From an uncultured Muribaculaceae bacterium (lineage in GTDB: Bacteria; Bacteroidota; Bacteroidia; Bacteroidales; Muribaculaceae), in NCBI GenBank assembly GCA_910587185.1, contig CAJULY010000023.1, positions 1 through 36,653 on the forward strand: a stretch of DNA of 36,653 nt, read 5' to 3'. Numbering within the stretch: the stretch's first letter is position 1; each line of letters begins with the position of its first letter. Made by a program: the position numbers and the translations under genes. The notes beneath the pieces were generated by a model, which worked only from the letters and a program-made list of their open reading frames with translations, was not told where the DNA came from and did not search any database. Positions 1 through 7,288 of this stretch are shown here, in pieces.

Positions 1-31
1 ATAAATATCCAAGTTTTTGACTGAATTTTTG

Positions 32-505
32 CTAAATCTCATGCGCTAGCCCTGTATTTCTTTTCAGCTCACTTTCCGAAAAGTTTCTGACATATTCGGG
101 AATTTCATCCAATACCGGAATCTGCAAGTCTCTCAAAGTTTCGTTGGCCTGTCGCCCATAACTATATCTGAATTTATTGCGTCGCAGACACATGCAATAG
201 TATAGTTTGACAGCATCACTCATCTCTATGTGGGGCAAAGGCGAAAGTACCATCACATGGTAGGCGGTATAAAATGGCGATTTCTGAAGGAAACTTTCCA
301 TGACACTTCCACTGACAGCTACCGTGATACATCCTGCCGGGAACGGAATGAATCCGGGAAGTCTTCTGACGCGTGCTGTTATTCCATTATTTTTCTTTCC
401 ACGAGCTACAAAATCTACGCCATGCGGATCCCTATGCAGATATGTGAGTTCAAAGCCGTTTCCATATTTTACGTCAAACAGCTCACTTACAGGACAAGTC
501 CTCAT
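32..505 (-). CDS. Specificity (S) subunit, single target-recognition domain, of a BcgI-like restriction-modification system
   Basis: 157 residues resembling one target-recognition domain of S subunits: an N-terminal region with YGNGFE, a middle AVSGSVMESFLQ/PFYTAYHV segment, and a C-terminal SYGRQANETLRDLQIPVL that matches the usual end of such a domain. It should direct the partner nuclease-methylase to its DNA site. Its ATG lies in a 4-base ATGA overlap with the stop of the upstream methylase gene, so the two are translationally coupled. Typical S subunits carry two such domains (about 340-400 residues), so this one is half length. It ends at a TAG with a short open stretch in the same frame behind it up to the window edge, so it could be a natural half-subunit that dimerises or a nonsense-truncated gene. 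Confidence 0.7.
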   Translation of the reverse strand: MRTCPVSELFDVKYGNGFELTYLHRDPHGVDFVARGKKNNGITARVRRLPGFIPFPAGCITVAVSGSVMESFLQKSPFYTAYHVMVLSPLPHIEMSDAVKLYYCMCLRRNKFRYSYGRQANETLRDLQIPVLDEIPEYVRNFSESELKRNTGLAHEI

Positions 506-2367
506 AAAACCTCCTCCTCCGGCTCCTCGGTATGGCCGGCATTCTTCATATTGAAAAGATAGAAATTCCTGACTGTCTCGAAAAAATCTTCTTGAGTCAA
601 CCTATCGTATCGCGTCTCGAGATATGCTTCCGCACACCACTCTTCTTTAGCCGTCACTCTACGCATCAAACTGAATTCCGGAATGACTTCACGATTTATA
701 TAAGCCTCTACCCATTGTTTTTTTATGTCGTTCCATACATGATTGTCATCGATTCGCCCGCGGTTTTTACGCTTGACAAAACCATCGTTACGGCAATATC
801 CGAACCATGTTTTCTTACTTTTATTCTCATTATAGGGAACATGGGCGGTTATAACTACCGCACAGGTCACAGTGTTCACTTTAGAGTTATAGAAAAGTTC
901 TTCCGGTAATGACAGAACTGCTTCAAGAGTGTGATGTTCAAGAATCTTACGTTTCAATGCGTAAGATTTCCCCGTCGTGTCATTCACACAACTTATAGGC
1001 ATTATAGCAACACATTTTCCACCTTTCTCAAGCATAGAAAGATTGTTGAGAACAAATTCAAGTTCTTCAGTTCCTTTCCCTTTGTTCTTATATGGAGGAT
1101 TCAACAGACCGACGGTAGGATGAAATTTTCTTCTGATCGCCTCTACGTCGATTTCAAAACAATCGCCATTGGTTATGTTGGTCTTCCCGTCGCGATGGAC
1201 AATCATGTTGGATATTAGAAGGGTATATATCTCATCATCATATTCTATGCCTACAAGCTGATTACGCTTTATATTTGTTTCTGTCGCTATATCACCATCA
1301 GCATCTTCAAGCATACGCTTCATTGCACTGACCAAAAAACCTCCCGTACCCGCGCAATTGTCTATGACCACACTGTCTTTGTCAATCTCCGCAAGTTCAC
1401 AGAAGAGCTCAGTTATGTGGGGCGGCGTAAGCACTATACCGAGGCCTTTGTCATTATTGGCATATCGTAGGAACTCGACATAGAACTGGCTGACCGTGTC
1501 GATATATCTGTGAGTGATCATGAATCCATTGATTCGCTCATCACAATTGGAAATCAAGTCGGTCAGATATTTTTTACTCTCCGCTGAAGGATTGTTTATG
1601 CTGGCATTCGTCAAAATGAATTCATACCCTTTTATTAATGAATGCTTGTTCTTGTCAGGCACATCCGTGGCTTCAAGTTCAGCCTTTATAGAATTATATA
1701 AATTACGTACAAGCGTTTCCGTGGTCTCATAACTGCGATATTCAGCTTTGAACCTGTCATTTTTTAATGCTATAAGAATGCCACTTATCAACAAAGCACG
1801 CAGACGTTCCTTGATTTTCTTTTCATGCAATTCTTCGTTGACCTCCTTGGTGTATGCTATAAGCTTCTTGAAGTCCTGATTGAACTTATAGTTGCTTTGC
1901 ATGAGCCCGTTATGATAACTATCAAAGTCAAGCAATTCGCCATCATGAAAGTATTTATGATATTCGGCCTCTTCCTGCAGCTGCAAATAATGGGTAAGCT
2001 CAGTCAATGAGTCATTTTCGCCACTGAATCCAATGGCTATGACATCATATTCCTTTGACAGAAAGGAAGCATAGAGCAATGCACCGTCAACCGCATAATC
2101 GCGATAACTTTCTTTTGTTTCTGATTCATGCCTCTTCGTGTCCGCTTTGCATTCTACAACTATAATCAGGTCAGGAAAACGGCTACATGTTATTATGAAA
2201 TCCGGAAAGCCTTTTCCTAATCCGGATTTCGATGCATTCTGCAAAAGTTTATTGATTCTTTTGTTATCTGACTGCTGTTCTTCTATGGCAACCGTCTTGT
2301 CATCATAGTAACCTTTTGCTTTCAATAATCTGCGAAATATCTGCGACGTCTTTGCCTCGTTTGCCAT
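502..2367 (-). CDS. BcgI-like fused endonuclease / N6-adenine DNA methyltransferase
   Basis: 621 residues from the ATG at 2367. The frame stays open further upstream to 2751, but that stretch overlaps another gene and has no family resemblance. A promoter at 2399-2431 also fits the start at 2367. Residues 50-74 look like a PD-(D/E)xK nuclease (D56, then E72-C-K74). A helical middle is followed by the N6-adenine methylase core: LGIVLTPPHI at 309-318, SAM-binding DNCAGTGGF at 336-344, catalytic NPPY at 423-426. One polypeptide with nuclease plus methylase and a separate S subunit is the BcgI (type IIB/IIC) arrangement; a plain type I M subunit normally lacks the nuclease part. No HsdR gene is seen in the window. 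Expected role: methylation of host DNA and cutting of unmodified foreign DNA. Confidence 0.82.
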   Translation of the reverse strand: MANEAKTSQIFRRLLKAKGYYDDKTVAIEEQQSDNKRINKLLQNASKSGLGKGFPDFIITCSRFPDLIIVVECKADTKRHESETKESYRDYAVDGALLYASFLSKEYDVIAIGFSGENDSLTELTHYLQLQEEAEYHKYFHDGELLDFDSYHNGLMQSNYKFNQDFKKLIAYTKEVNEELHEKKIKERLRALLISGILIALKNDRFKAEYRSYETTETLVRNLYNSIKAELEATDVPDKNKHSLIKGYEFILTNASINNPSAESKKYLTDLISNCDERINGFMITHRYIDTVSQFYVEFLRYANNDKGLGIVLTPPHITELFCELAEIDKDSVVIDNCAGTGGFLVSAMKRMLEDADGDIATETNIKRNQLVGIEYDDEIYTLLISNMIVHRDGKTNITNGDCFEIDVEAIRRKFHPTVGLLNPPYKNKGKGTEELEFVLNNLSMLEKGGKCVAIMPISCVNDTTGKSYALKRKILEHHTLEAVLSLPEELFYNSKVNTVTCAVVITAHVPYNENKSKKTWFGYCRNDGFVKRKNRGRIDDNHVWNDIKKQWVEAYINREVIPEFSLMRRVTAKEEWCAEAYLETRYDRLTQEDFFETVRNFYLFNMKNAGHTEEPEEEVL

Positions 2368-2398
2368 ATAGTTGGAGATTATAGTCTTATTAATTATG

Positions 2399-2431
2399 CA
2401 AATATAAGCAATTCCTGCCAATAATTTCAAT
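2399..2431 (-). promoter_or_regulatory. Promoter of the restriction-modification operon
   Basis: On the minus strand TATATTTG (2406 to 2399) fits the Bacteroidota -7 consensus TAnnTTTG, with a weak -33 box ATTG (2431-2428) 21 bases upstream. The predicted transcript begins near 2394, about 27 bases before the ATG at 2367, which supports that start codon. Confidence 0.5.
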
Positions 2432-2450
2432 CTAAAAATTTTTTTGACAA

Positions 2451-2831
2451 TTATCCGCGACGGAATTTCAGCAGGGAGAGGCAGGCGGCAGCCGCGATCC
2501 ATCCGAACCATATCAGCCACGGCAACGCGAAAGCGGCGTTGCCGCAGGCAAAGATCCAGCATATCATAAGCAACCCGCTGCACCCTTCCAGGATACGGCG
2601 CGCTGCGACCGGCATTTCCCGGACGTCTTTTTTCGCGGCGAAGACATAAATACACCATCCTATCCACGAAACAAGAATGACAAATCCGGCAACAGCCGCG
2701 CATATAGCGACAAAGTTCCATTGACCATAATGACGCAGGCTGACGGTCCACGTCAGGAGACAGCAGACGAGAAGGAGCATTGCGGTTTCACTTATCGCAC
2801 TGTTGAAGAGATGTTTGATACGATTGTACAT
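2451..2831 (-). CDS. Small integral membrane protein, function unknown
   Basis: 126 residues, very hydrophobic and rich in Trp and Cys, with about four possible membrane spans (near residues 15-32, 40-62, 84-98 and 102-120) and a basic C-terminus KFRRG. I do not recognise the family. The gene lies between the restriction-modification promoter and a 196-bp inverted-repeat element whose end begins two bases upstream of the ATG, so the element could provide or disturb its leader. Same strand as both neighbours but with no tight spacing to either. Confidence 0.6.
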   Translation of the reverse strand: MYNRIKHLFNSAISETAMLLLVCCLLTWTVSLRHYGQWNFVAICAAVAGFVILVSWIGWCIYVFAAKKDVREMPVAARRILEGCSGLLMICWIFACGNAAFALPWLIWFGWIAAAACLSLLKFRRG

Positions 2832-2833
2832 AT

Positions 2834-3029
2834 TGAACTGATTTAAACTTATTTCAAAATGTTAATTCAGAACTGACGGAAACCTTCGGCTTTACCCTTT
2901 CGGCAGGATTCCGGCCGCTTTCTTCCCTTTTTTCAATCACAATGGAACCCCATTGCTCTTTCAAAAAGGTCGAAACCATCTCGGAATCATACTCGAAATG
3001 TTAATTTGCAATAAGTTTAAATCAGTTCA
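2834..3029. repeat. 196-bp MITE-like element with perfect 20-bp inverted ends
   Basis: The left end 2834-2853 (tgaactgatttaaacttatt) is the exact reverse complement of 3010-3029. Just inside the ends, an 11-base stretch (AATTAACATTT on the minus strand) occurs twice in direct orientation. I see no transposase and no clear target duplication. The size and perfect ends suggest a non-autonomous mobile element or a recombination scar. It also contains a short minus-strand reading frame (2854-2979). Confidence 0.5.
2854..2979 (-). other. Possible 41-codon small ORF or gene remnant inside the inverted-repeat element
   Basis: The minus-strand ATG at 2979 opens a 41-codon frame ending SSELTF and then TGA. 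The frame is open seven codons further upstream without a start. Composition is protein-like (many Lys/Glu, WGS, EKREESG), unlike the membrane gene beside it. It is bounded by the 11-base direct repeats. It may be the 3' remnant of a larger gene or simply part of the repeat; no family recognised. Confidence 0.2.
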
Positions 3030-3055
3030 TTATCTGGATTTAAAGATACCGACTG

Positions 3056-4387
3056 TCAGGGAAGAGTATAGAAGTCTATCAGACGGGTGAGCGCCGCCTC
3101 GCAGACGGGGCAGAACACGGGGACATAATTGTCGCGCATGCGGCATGTCTCGACAGGACGATAGATTCCTTTGATGCGGTAACCGCCTCCTTCGTAGGCG
3201 CCGACAGTGAAATCATAGTCCTTGCGCCCGGCCATTCGCTTCTTTTTTTCGGCGCGTGAACCGCCCTGCTGCTCCTTCCACGGAGTCGGGACGGGCGTAG
3301 AAGGCTTTACCATCGCCTCCCATTTCGAGCCGAAATCCTTGAGGGTGGTGATGTTCGGTTCCCACGGTTCGATGTCGAGCGGATAAGTGTCGCTTTCCTC
3401 TTCCGCATAGAAATACTCGTCGGCCAGACCTCCGAAGCTATGTCCGAATTCATGAACCGTCACGGGAAGCGCTTCGGAATTGTGGGCGGCCGACAGGAGA
3501 TAGCTGTTGTAGATTCCTCCGCCGCCATAGGTGTCGGTATTTGCCAGAATGACGATGTGCTCGTAAGGGAGTCCCGAGAGGGATTCATGTATTGCCTTGA
3601 CACGTGGAGCTGTCAGGTAACGGGGTGAACGGAAGGTGCTGTAATGGGAGCCGAAAGCCGTGTCGGGCCATTTGCCTTCGAGGGGCACAGCCACGGCGCT
3701 GTCGGCCGAGGGGGTCATGACGGCAATGAAGTTAAACCGGTCACGGCGTGAATTGAACGGCTCATAGCGCAGAATCTCGGCGGTCATCCTGGCGGCATCC
3801 TCGAGAAAAACGCTCTGCTGTTCGGGAGTGTAGCCTTCAGCGACAATGGCCACGTCTATCACATCCTTTGGATCGCCTCCACGATGAACATACTCGGCAT
3901 GGCACGGACTGACTCTGCGAGGCACGCGGACAAGTTCGTCGGAAGGAGTGTAGCGCCAGATGGAAGAAGCCATCGGAAGATGCCGATTGTCAAGAAGGGT
4001 CAGAATCACATCGGCTTCGCGGCGGGGAAGCGGCACCAGAAACGAATTTTCGAACGAACGGTTGAGCGAGTCGGCTTCCTCGGTATAAATCCATTCCTGA
4101 AAAAGAGATGAGAAGGACTGGCGATATATGGTGTCGCCCGTCGCCACGTCCCTGACGGTTATCGAACCGTTGCCCTCGAGAGGGAGCTCCGACAGACGGT
4201 GGCGCTTGCCGAACCATCCGGGAGTCTTGGTCTGCGAGTCGAGCAGCACCACCTTCCCGCAAGGTCCCCCTCCGAAAATATAGTCGATCCGCAGGGTGGA
4301 ATCAGCGAAAGATTCGTCGAACGACGCTGCAAAAGAGGGAGAGATAGCCGCAATAGCGAGCAGTGAAATCAGAATTCCGGTTTTCAT
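3056..4387 (-). CDS. Secreted M64-family (IgA-type) zinc metallopeptidase
   Basis: 443 residues. A signal peptide (about 1-20, ending SPSFA) is followed by an N-terminal beta domain typical of M64 proteins (about 21-160) and the catalytic domain. The zinc site HEFGHSFGGLADEY gives H312, E313 (catalytic) and H316, with D323-E324 behind, the HExxHxxGxxxDE signature of M64. MEROPS M64 is named for the Clostridium ramosum IgA peptidase; members are common in gut Bacteroidales, though most have unproven substrates, so IgA as substrate is inference. It is the last gene of a minus-strand group with the PagL-like gene (43-base gap) and a lipoprotein. Confidence 0.88.
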   Translation of the reverse strand: MKTGILISLLAIAAISPSFAASFDESFADSTLRIDYIFGGGPCGKVVLLDSQTKTPGWFGKRHRLSELPLEGNGSITVRDVATGDTIYRQSFSSLFQEWIYTEEADSLNRSFENSFLVPLPRREADVILTLLDNRHLPMASSIWRYTPSDELVRVPRRVSPCHAEYVHRGGDPKDVIDVAIVAEGYTPEQQSVFLEDAARMTAEILRYEPFNSRRDRFNFIAVMTPSADSAVAVPLEGKWPDTAFGSHYSTFRSPRYLTAPRVKAIHESLSGLPYEHIVILANTDTYGGGGIYNSYLLSAAHNSEALPVTVHEFGHSFGGLADEYFYAEEESDTYPLDIEPWEPNITTLKDFGSKWEAMVKPSTPVPTPWKEQQGGSRAEKKKRMAGRKDYDFTVGAYEGGGYRIKGIYRPVETCRMRDNYVPVFCPVCEAALTRLIDFYTLP

Positions 4388-4430
4388 CAGGCATTATTTT
4401 ATTATAGGGTATTTCACAAGAAATCTAAGG

Positions 4431-5648
4431 TCAGAGTCTGACGCCCAGACCGAGCATAAGGTTCTGCGGTTCCTTGAAATCGCCGAGACGGTAGCCGACG
4501 TTAAGGAAAAGCTTATCGGTCACGAAAGTCTTCAAGGTCAGAGACTGATAAAAACGATTGTTACCGCGAGGCGAGAGCACGTCGTAGCCAAATCCGGCAT
4601 TGACCGAGAAGATGGGCACGGTCAGCTCTGCATGGGCCGAGAGTCCGGCACTCACTTGTTTCATGAACGGCGGTCGCTCGAACTTGATGTTCTCATCGGA
4701 GGACCCCTCTACCCAATAGGGCGCAAGGCCGGCGCTTTCATCCCACTGCACATCAAGAGCAGCGCCTACTGCGACCCATCTGTTGAGCCGGCGCATGGGA
4801 GAGACCTGAAATCCGGCAATCGCGAATTTTCCGGGGCAAAGCTCGGCCGTAGGCGGGTCCCCGACATTGACAATCCTTTTTCGCCACGCTCCGAAGGCTG
4901 TCAGGTCATAGAACCAGCGTCCTCTGTCGGCTTCCTCTTCAAGCCACGCCGGGGCCTCGGCCTCTTCCGACGACTTATCGGAGCCGAGAAGACAGGCCAC
5001 TCCGACAGAAGCGCCGAGTGAATTGACGCCGGCGTTGGGCCACGATGTGTTGCCGTTTGAATAGTGTATCGCTTCAACGCCGAACGAGAGCCTGACGCGG
5101 GATGTCATGTCATAATGCATTTTAATGCCTAACCCCATCCTGGCCGTGACGGAAGTACTGACGACCGCATTGTTTTCGGCAGTTTCATGATCATAATGTT
5201 TCCACCCGAAGGCCGCTCCGAACTGCCACTCATAGCCGAGCCACAGTTTCGGGCTGAACCTGACGATCGGCGCACCTTGATAGATGTACGCAGACACGGG
5301 TGTGCCGAGCAATTCGGAGGAATAAAAGGTTGTGTATCCGAGACCTATGCCTTGATAGAGGCCTTTGTAGAGAAGCCCCTCACGGGTATCGGGCGCGAAA
5401 CTGAAACCGGCGCGCAGAGAGGCCGAAAGGTTGTTTCGGATGTTGCGGCCCAGAGGATTCTCTCCGTCGAGAAAACCATTGGTGCCGGGAACCCATGCGG
5501 GAGCGACTTCGGCCCCGAGTCTCCAGACCAAGGGATTACTGAAACCCGACGGGATAGAGTCGGCGTATGACGCGAAGCCAATCGCTGCAAACAAAAACGT
5601 CAGCAGGACTCCCGACAGCTTATTTTGATGTTTCGATTCGATTCTCAT
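4431..5648 (-). CDS. Outer-membrane lipid A deacylase (PagL-like) / acyloxyacyl hydrolase family protein
   Basis: 405 residues with a signal peptide (1-29, ending FASYA) and an alternating beta-barrel pattern. HYSNGNTSWPNAGVNSLG (residues 195-212) matches the PagL active-site region, where a His-x-Ser pair (here H195, S197) works with a Glu to remove the 3-O acyl chain of lipid A. The protein is about twice the size of classical PagL; the second half (about 220-405) looks like a further barrel-like domain ending in GVRL, as in the longer Bacteroidales members. The start overlaps the 3' end of the upstream lipoprotein gene by 29 bases, so the two are probably coupled. Deacylation of lipid A would alter host recognition; that role is inferred. 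Confidence 0.78.
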   Translation of the reverse strand: MRIESKHQNKLSGVLLTFLFAAIGFASYADSIPSGFSNPLVWRLGAEVAPAWVPGTNGFLDGENPLGRNIRNNLSASLRAGFSFAPDTREGLLYKGLYQGIGLGYTTFYSSELLGTPVSAYIYQGAPIVRFSPKLWLGYEWQFGAAFGWKHYDHETAENNAVVSTSVTARMGLGIKMHYDMTSRVRLSFGVEAIHYSNGNTSWPNAGVNSLGASVGVACLLGSDKSSEEAEAPAWLEEEADRGRWFYDLTAFGAWRKRIVNVGDPPTAELCPGKFAIAGFQVSPMRRLNRWVAVGAALDVQWDESAGLAPYWVEGSSDENIKFERPPFMKQVSAGLSAHAELTVPIFSVNAGFGYDVLSPRGNNRFYQSLTLKTFVTDKLFLNVGYRLGDFKEPQNLMLGLGVRL

Positions 5649-6537
5649 AACTTACAGGATATAAGGAGACACAAGTGAAATCAAGCGTGTCCCTGCGGTC
5701 AGACACCGGATTACGGAAAATGATTTTTCCGTTGGCTTCGGCACGGGAATATGTCACATCGGTGAAAACCACAACCTTGGAATAAGGCGGGACATCCACA
5801 TCGACAATCTTCTTCTGGTCAGGCCGATAATAGATAGCACGCACATCAAGACGCACCCTGCGTGGCTTCATCATCCACGATCCGTCCTCATACCATGGCA
5901 CAGACATCATTACGGTATCGCCATTGGCCCAAGTCTGACGGGGAGTGACCGTAACCGAAGCCTCCTCCTGCAGATAAGGCCACACCTCGAGCTTCTGGGT
6001 GACAGAGCCATTGTTCGTCATTCCCCAGCGGCGCGTCTTGACTTCGGCCGCATCGGTCACTTTCATGTCGGTGGTGTATTCCACGCCTACGAGTTCGCGC
6101 GGTTTGCCCGGCGTTACCGCAATTTCTATGAATTTCACCGTATAATCGTAGTCGAGTCTCACACTCCAATGATCCACCATGTTCATGGGCTGTTCGATAC
6201 TTCTGAAAATAAGGCGCTTGCCATCCTTGATGATCTCGACCCATGAATTTCGTGACGCAAAAACTATTTTTCCGAGTTCCGATGCCGGTATGTCGGAATC
6301 GGCTTTCGCACCGTTACGGTCGTAAAACGTACAGTTTTTCATCCCGCTGCTTGTTACATCAAGACTTATACGCTGCAACCCTTTGGTCTGGAGGGTGAAT
6401 TCTGCTTCGCCACCGTCGCCTTCGATAGTCGCCGAAATCTCATCGGGCATTTGAGGGCCATCGATAAAGACATCGTCATTACATCCGGCCAAAACCAGAA
6501 GCAAGACAAGAAACGGCATGATTGATTTTTTCATCAT
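5620..6537 (-). CDS. Lipoprotein of unknown function, first gene of the PagL/M64 operon
   Basis: The frame is open from 6567, but the start at 6537 (or the adjacent Met at 6534) places a classical lipoprotein signal at the N-terminus: MMKKSIMPF, a Leu/Val core, then LAGC with the lipidated Cys19. The rest is beta-rich without membrane spans. An early GEAEFTLQTKG segment looks like an immunoglobulin-like or BACON-like fold, but I cannot assign the family. Two acidic residues after the lipid Cys (CNDD) fit Bacteroidota lipoprotein export signals. Its 3' end overlaps the PagL-like gene by 29 bases. Confidence 0.75.
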   Translation of the reverse strand: MMKKSIMPFLVLLLVLAGCNDDVFIDGPQMPDEISATIEGDGGEAEFTLQTKGLQRISLDVTSSGMKNCTFYDRNGAKADSDIPASELGKIVFASRNSWVEIIKDGKRLIFRSIEQPMNMVDHWSVRLDYDYTVKFIEIAVTPGKPRELVGVEYTTDMKVTDAAEVKTRRWGMTNNGSVTQKLEVWPYLQEEASVTVTPRQTWANGDTVMMSVPWYEDGSWMMKPRRVRLDVRAIYYRPDQKKIVDVDVPPYSKVVVFTDVTYSRAEANGKIIFRNPVSDRRDTLDFTCVSLYPVSYENRIETSK

Positions 6538-6954
6538 TTTCAATCGGTTTAAAGATTCCACATACAACAGTATGTTCTTTTTGAAAAATTGTTGATCTGT
6601 TCAGCCTGATTTCAGGCTATCTGCAATTGAGAACCACACTGACGGGCGCCTTGAGCCGGAACAAATTATGATTGGTAAAAGCCAAATGCGGCCCCGTCGC
6701 TGCATCCCGCCCGGCTCCAAAGGGCCTACGCAACTGCAAATTTAAACATAAAATCCAATTGCCACCTATTCCATCGACAAAACCGCAGCTTCCGCCAGAA
6801 AAATTAACAAATATTCTCATTCGGTTCAAGACGGATACAAATAGGGTAACTGCGTTTCACTACAAAAATACACACAAACACACAGCCTACATGCAATCAA
6901 ATGACCCTTTTTCAGTTATAGTTCGTTTATATACTATTTATACCTGAGAAAAGA
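6538..6954. other. Intergenic region upstream of the lipoprotein operon
   Basis: No convincing gene; short frames on both strands lack family or codon signals. A small hairpin (agcctg...caggct, 6603-6618) lies in the likely leader of the lipoprotein operon, and a minus-strand TAAATTTG (6744-6737) could be its -7 element, though without a good -33 box. The left part is fairly GC-rich, the right part AT-rich. Confidence 0.4.
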
Positions 6955-6990
6955 AATAAGGCTGCCGCTCAATGAGCTAACAGCCTTATT
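6955..6990 (-). terminator. Rho-independent terminator of tRNA-Leu
   Basis: Ten-base stem AATAAGGCTG / CAGCCTTATT with a smaller nested stem, directly after the tRNA 3' end on the minus strand and followed by T-rich sequence (TTTCTTTTCTC). Confidence 0.75.
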
Positions 6991-6994
6991 CTTG

Positions 6995-7076
6995 TACCCG
7001 GAGCCGGGGTCGAACCGGCACGGGTTGCCCCACTGGTGTTTGAGACCAGCGCGTCTACCGATTCCGCCATCCGGGC
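6995..7076 (-). tRNA. tRNA-Leu (anticodon CAA)
   Basis: A class II tRNA of 82 bases. The acceptor arm GCCCGGA pairs with TCCGGGT; D-arm GGCGGAATCGGTAGACGC; anticodon stem CTGGT/ACCAG with loop CTCAAAC, giving CAA (reads UUG, Leu); a short variable arm (GGGG CAA CCC type); T-arm GCCGG TTCGACC CCGGC. CCA is not encoded (ACAA follows), as is usual in this phylum. Confidence 0.96.
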
Positions 7077-7090
7077 CTCTTTTGCGGACG

Positions 7091-7122
7091 CAAATTTAGC
7101 TAATCTTTTTGGTTTCCGCAAC
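7091..7122 (-). promoter_or_regulatory. Promoter of tRNA-Leu
   Basis: Minus strand: GTTG (7122-7119), 20 bases, TAAATTTG (7098-7091). This matches TTTG-N19/20-TAnnTTTG except for one base and places the transcript start a few bases before the tRNA 5' end. Confidence 0.6.
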
Positions 7123-7288
7123 TTTACCGCCGAGTTTTTCGCCCCACAGAACATTACTAAATATTTTTTGAGATTTTTTGTAACAAAATTATATACTGAC
7201 ACGTCTCATTATTATACAACCGTTTGCTCATGCAGAATTAGAAATCAATTTTATCACATGATACTTAACGTCATTTAAAATTTCCATC

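Noticed and set aside
2368..2751. Upstream extension of the methylase reading frame to 2751
   Set aside because: It overlaps the small membrane protein gene, contains odd Cys/Arg-rich sequence without family resemblance, and lies upstream of a good promoter at 2399-2431.
6617..6947. Small genes in the space before tRNA-Leu
   Set aside because: Frames on both strands overlap each other, lack protein-like composition and have no promoter of their own.
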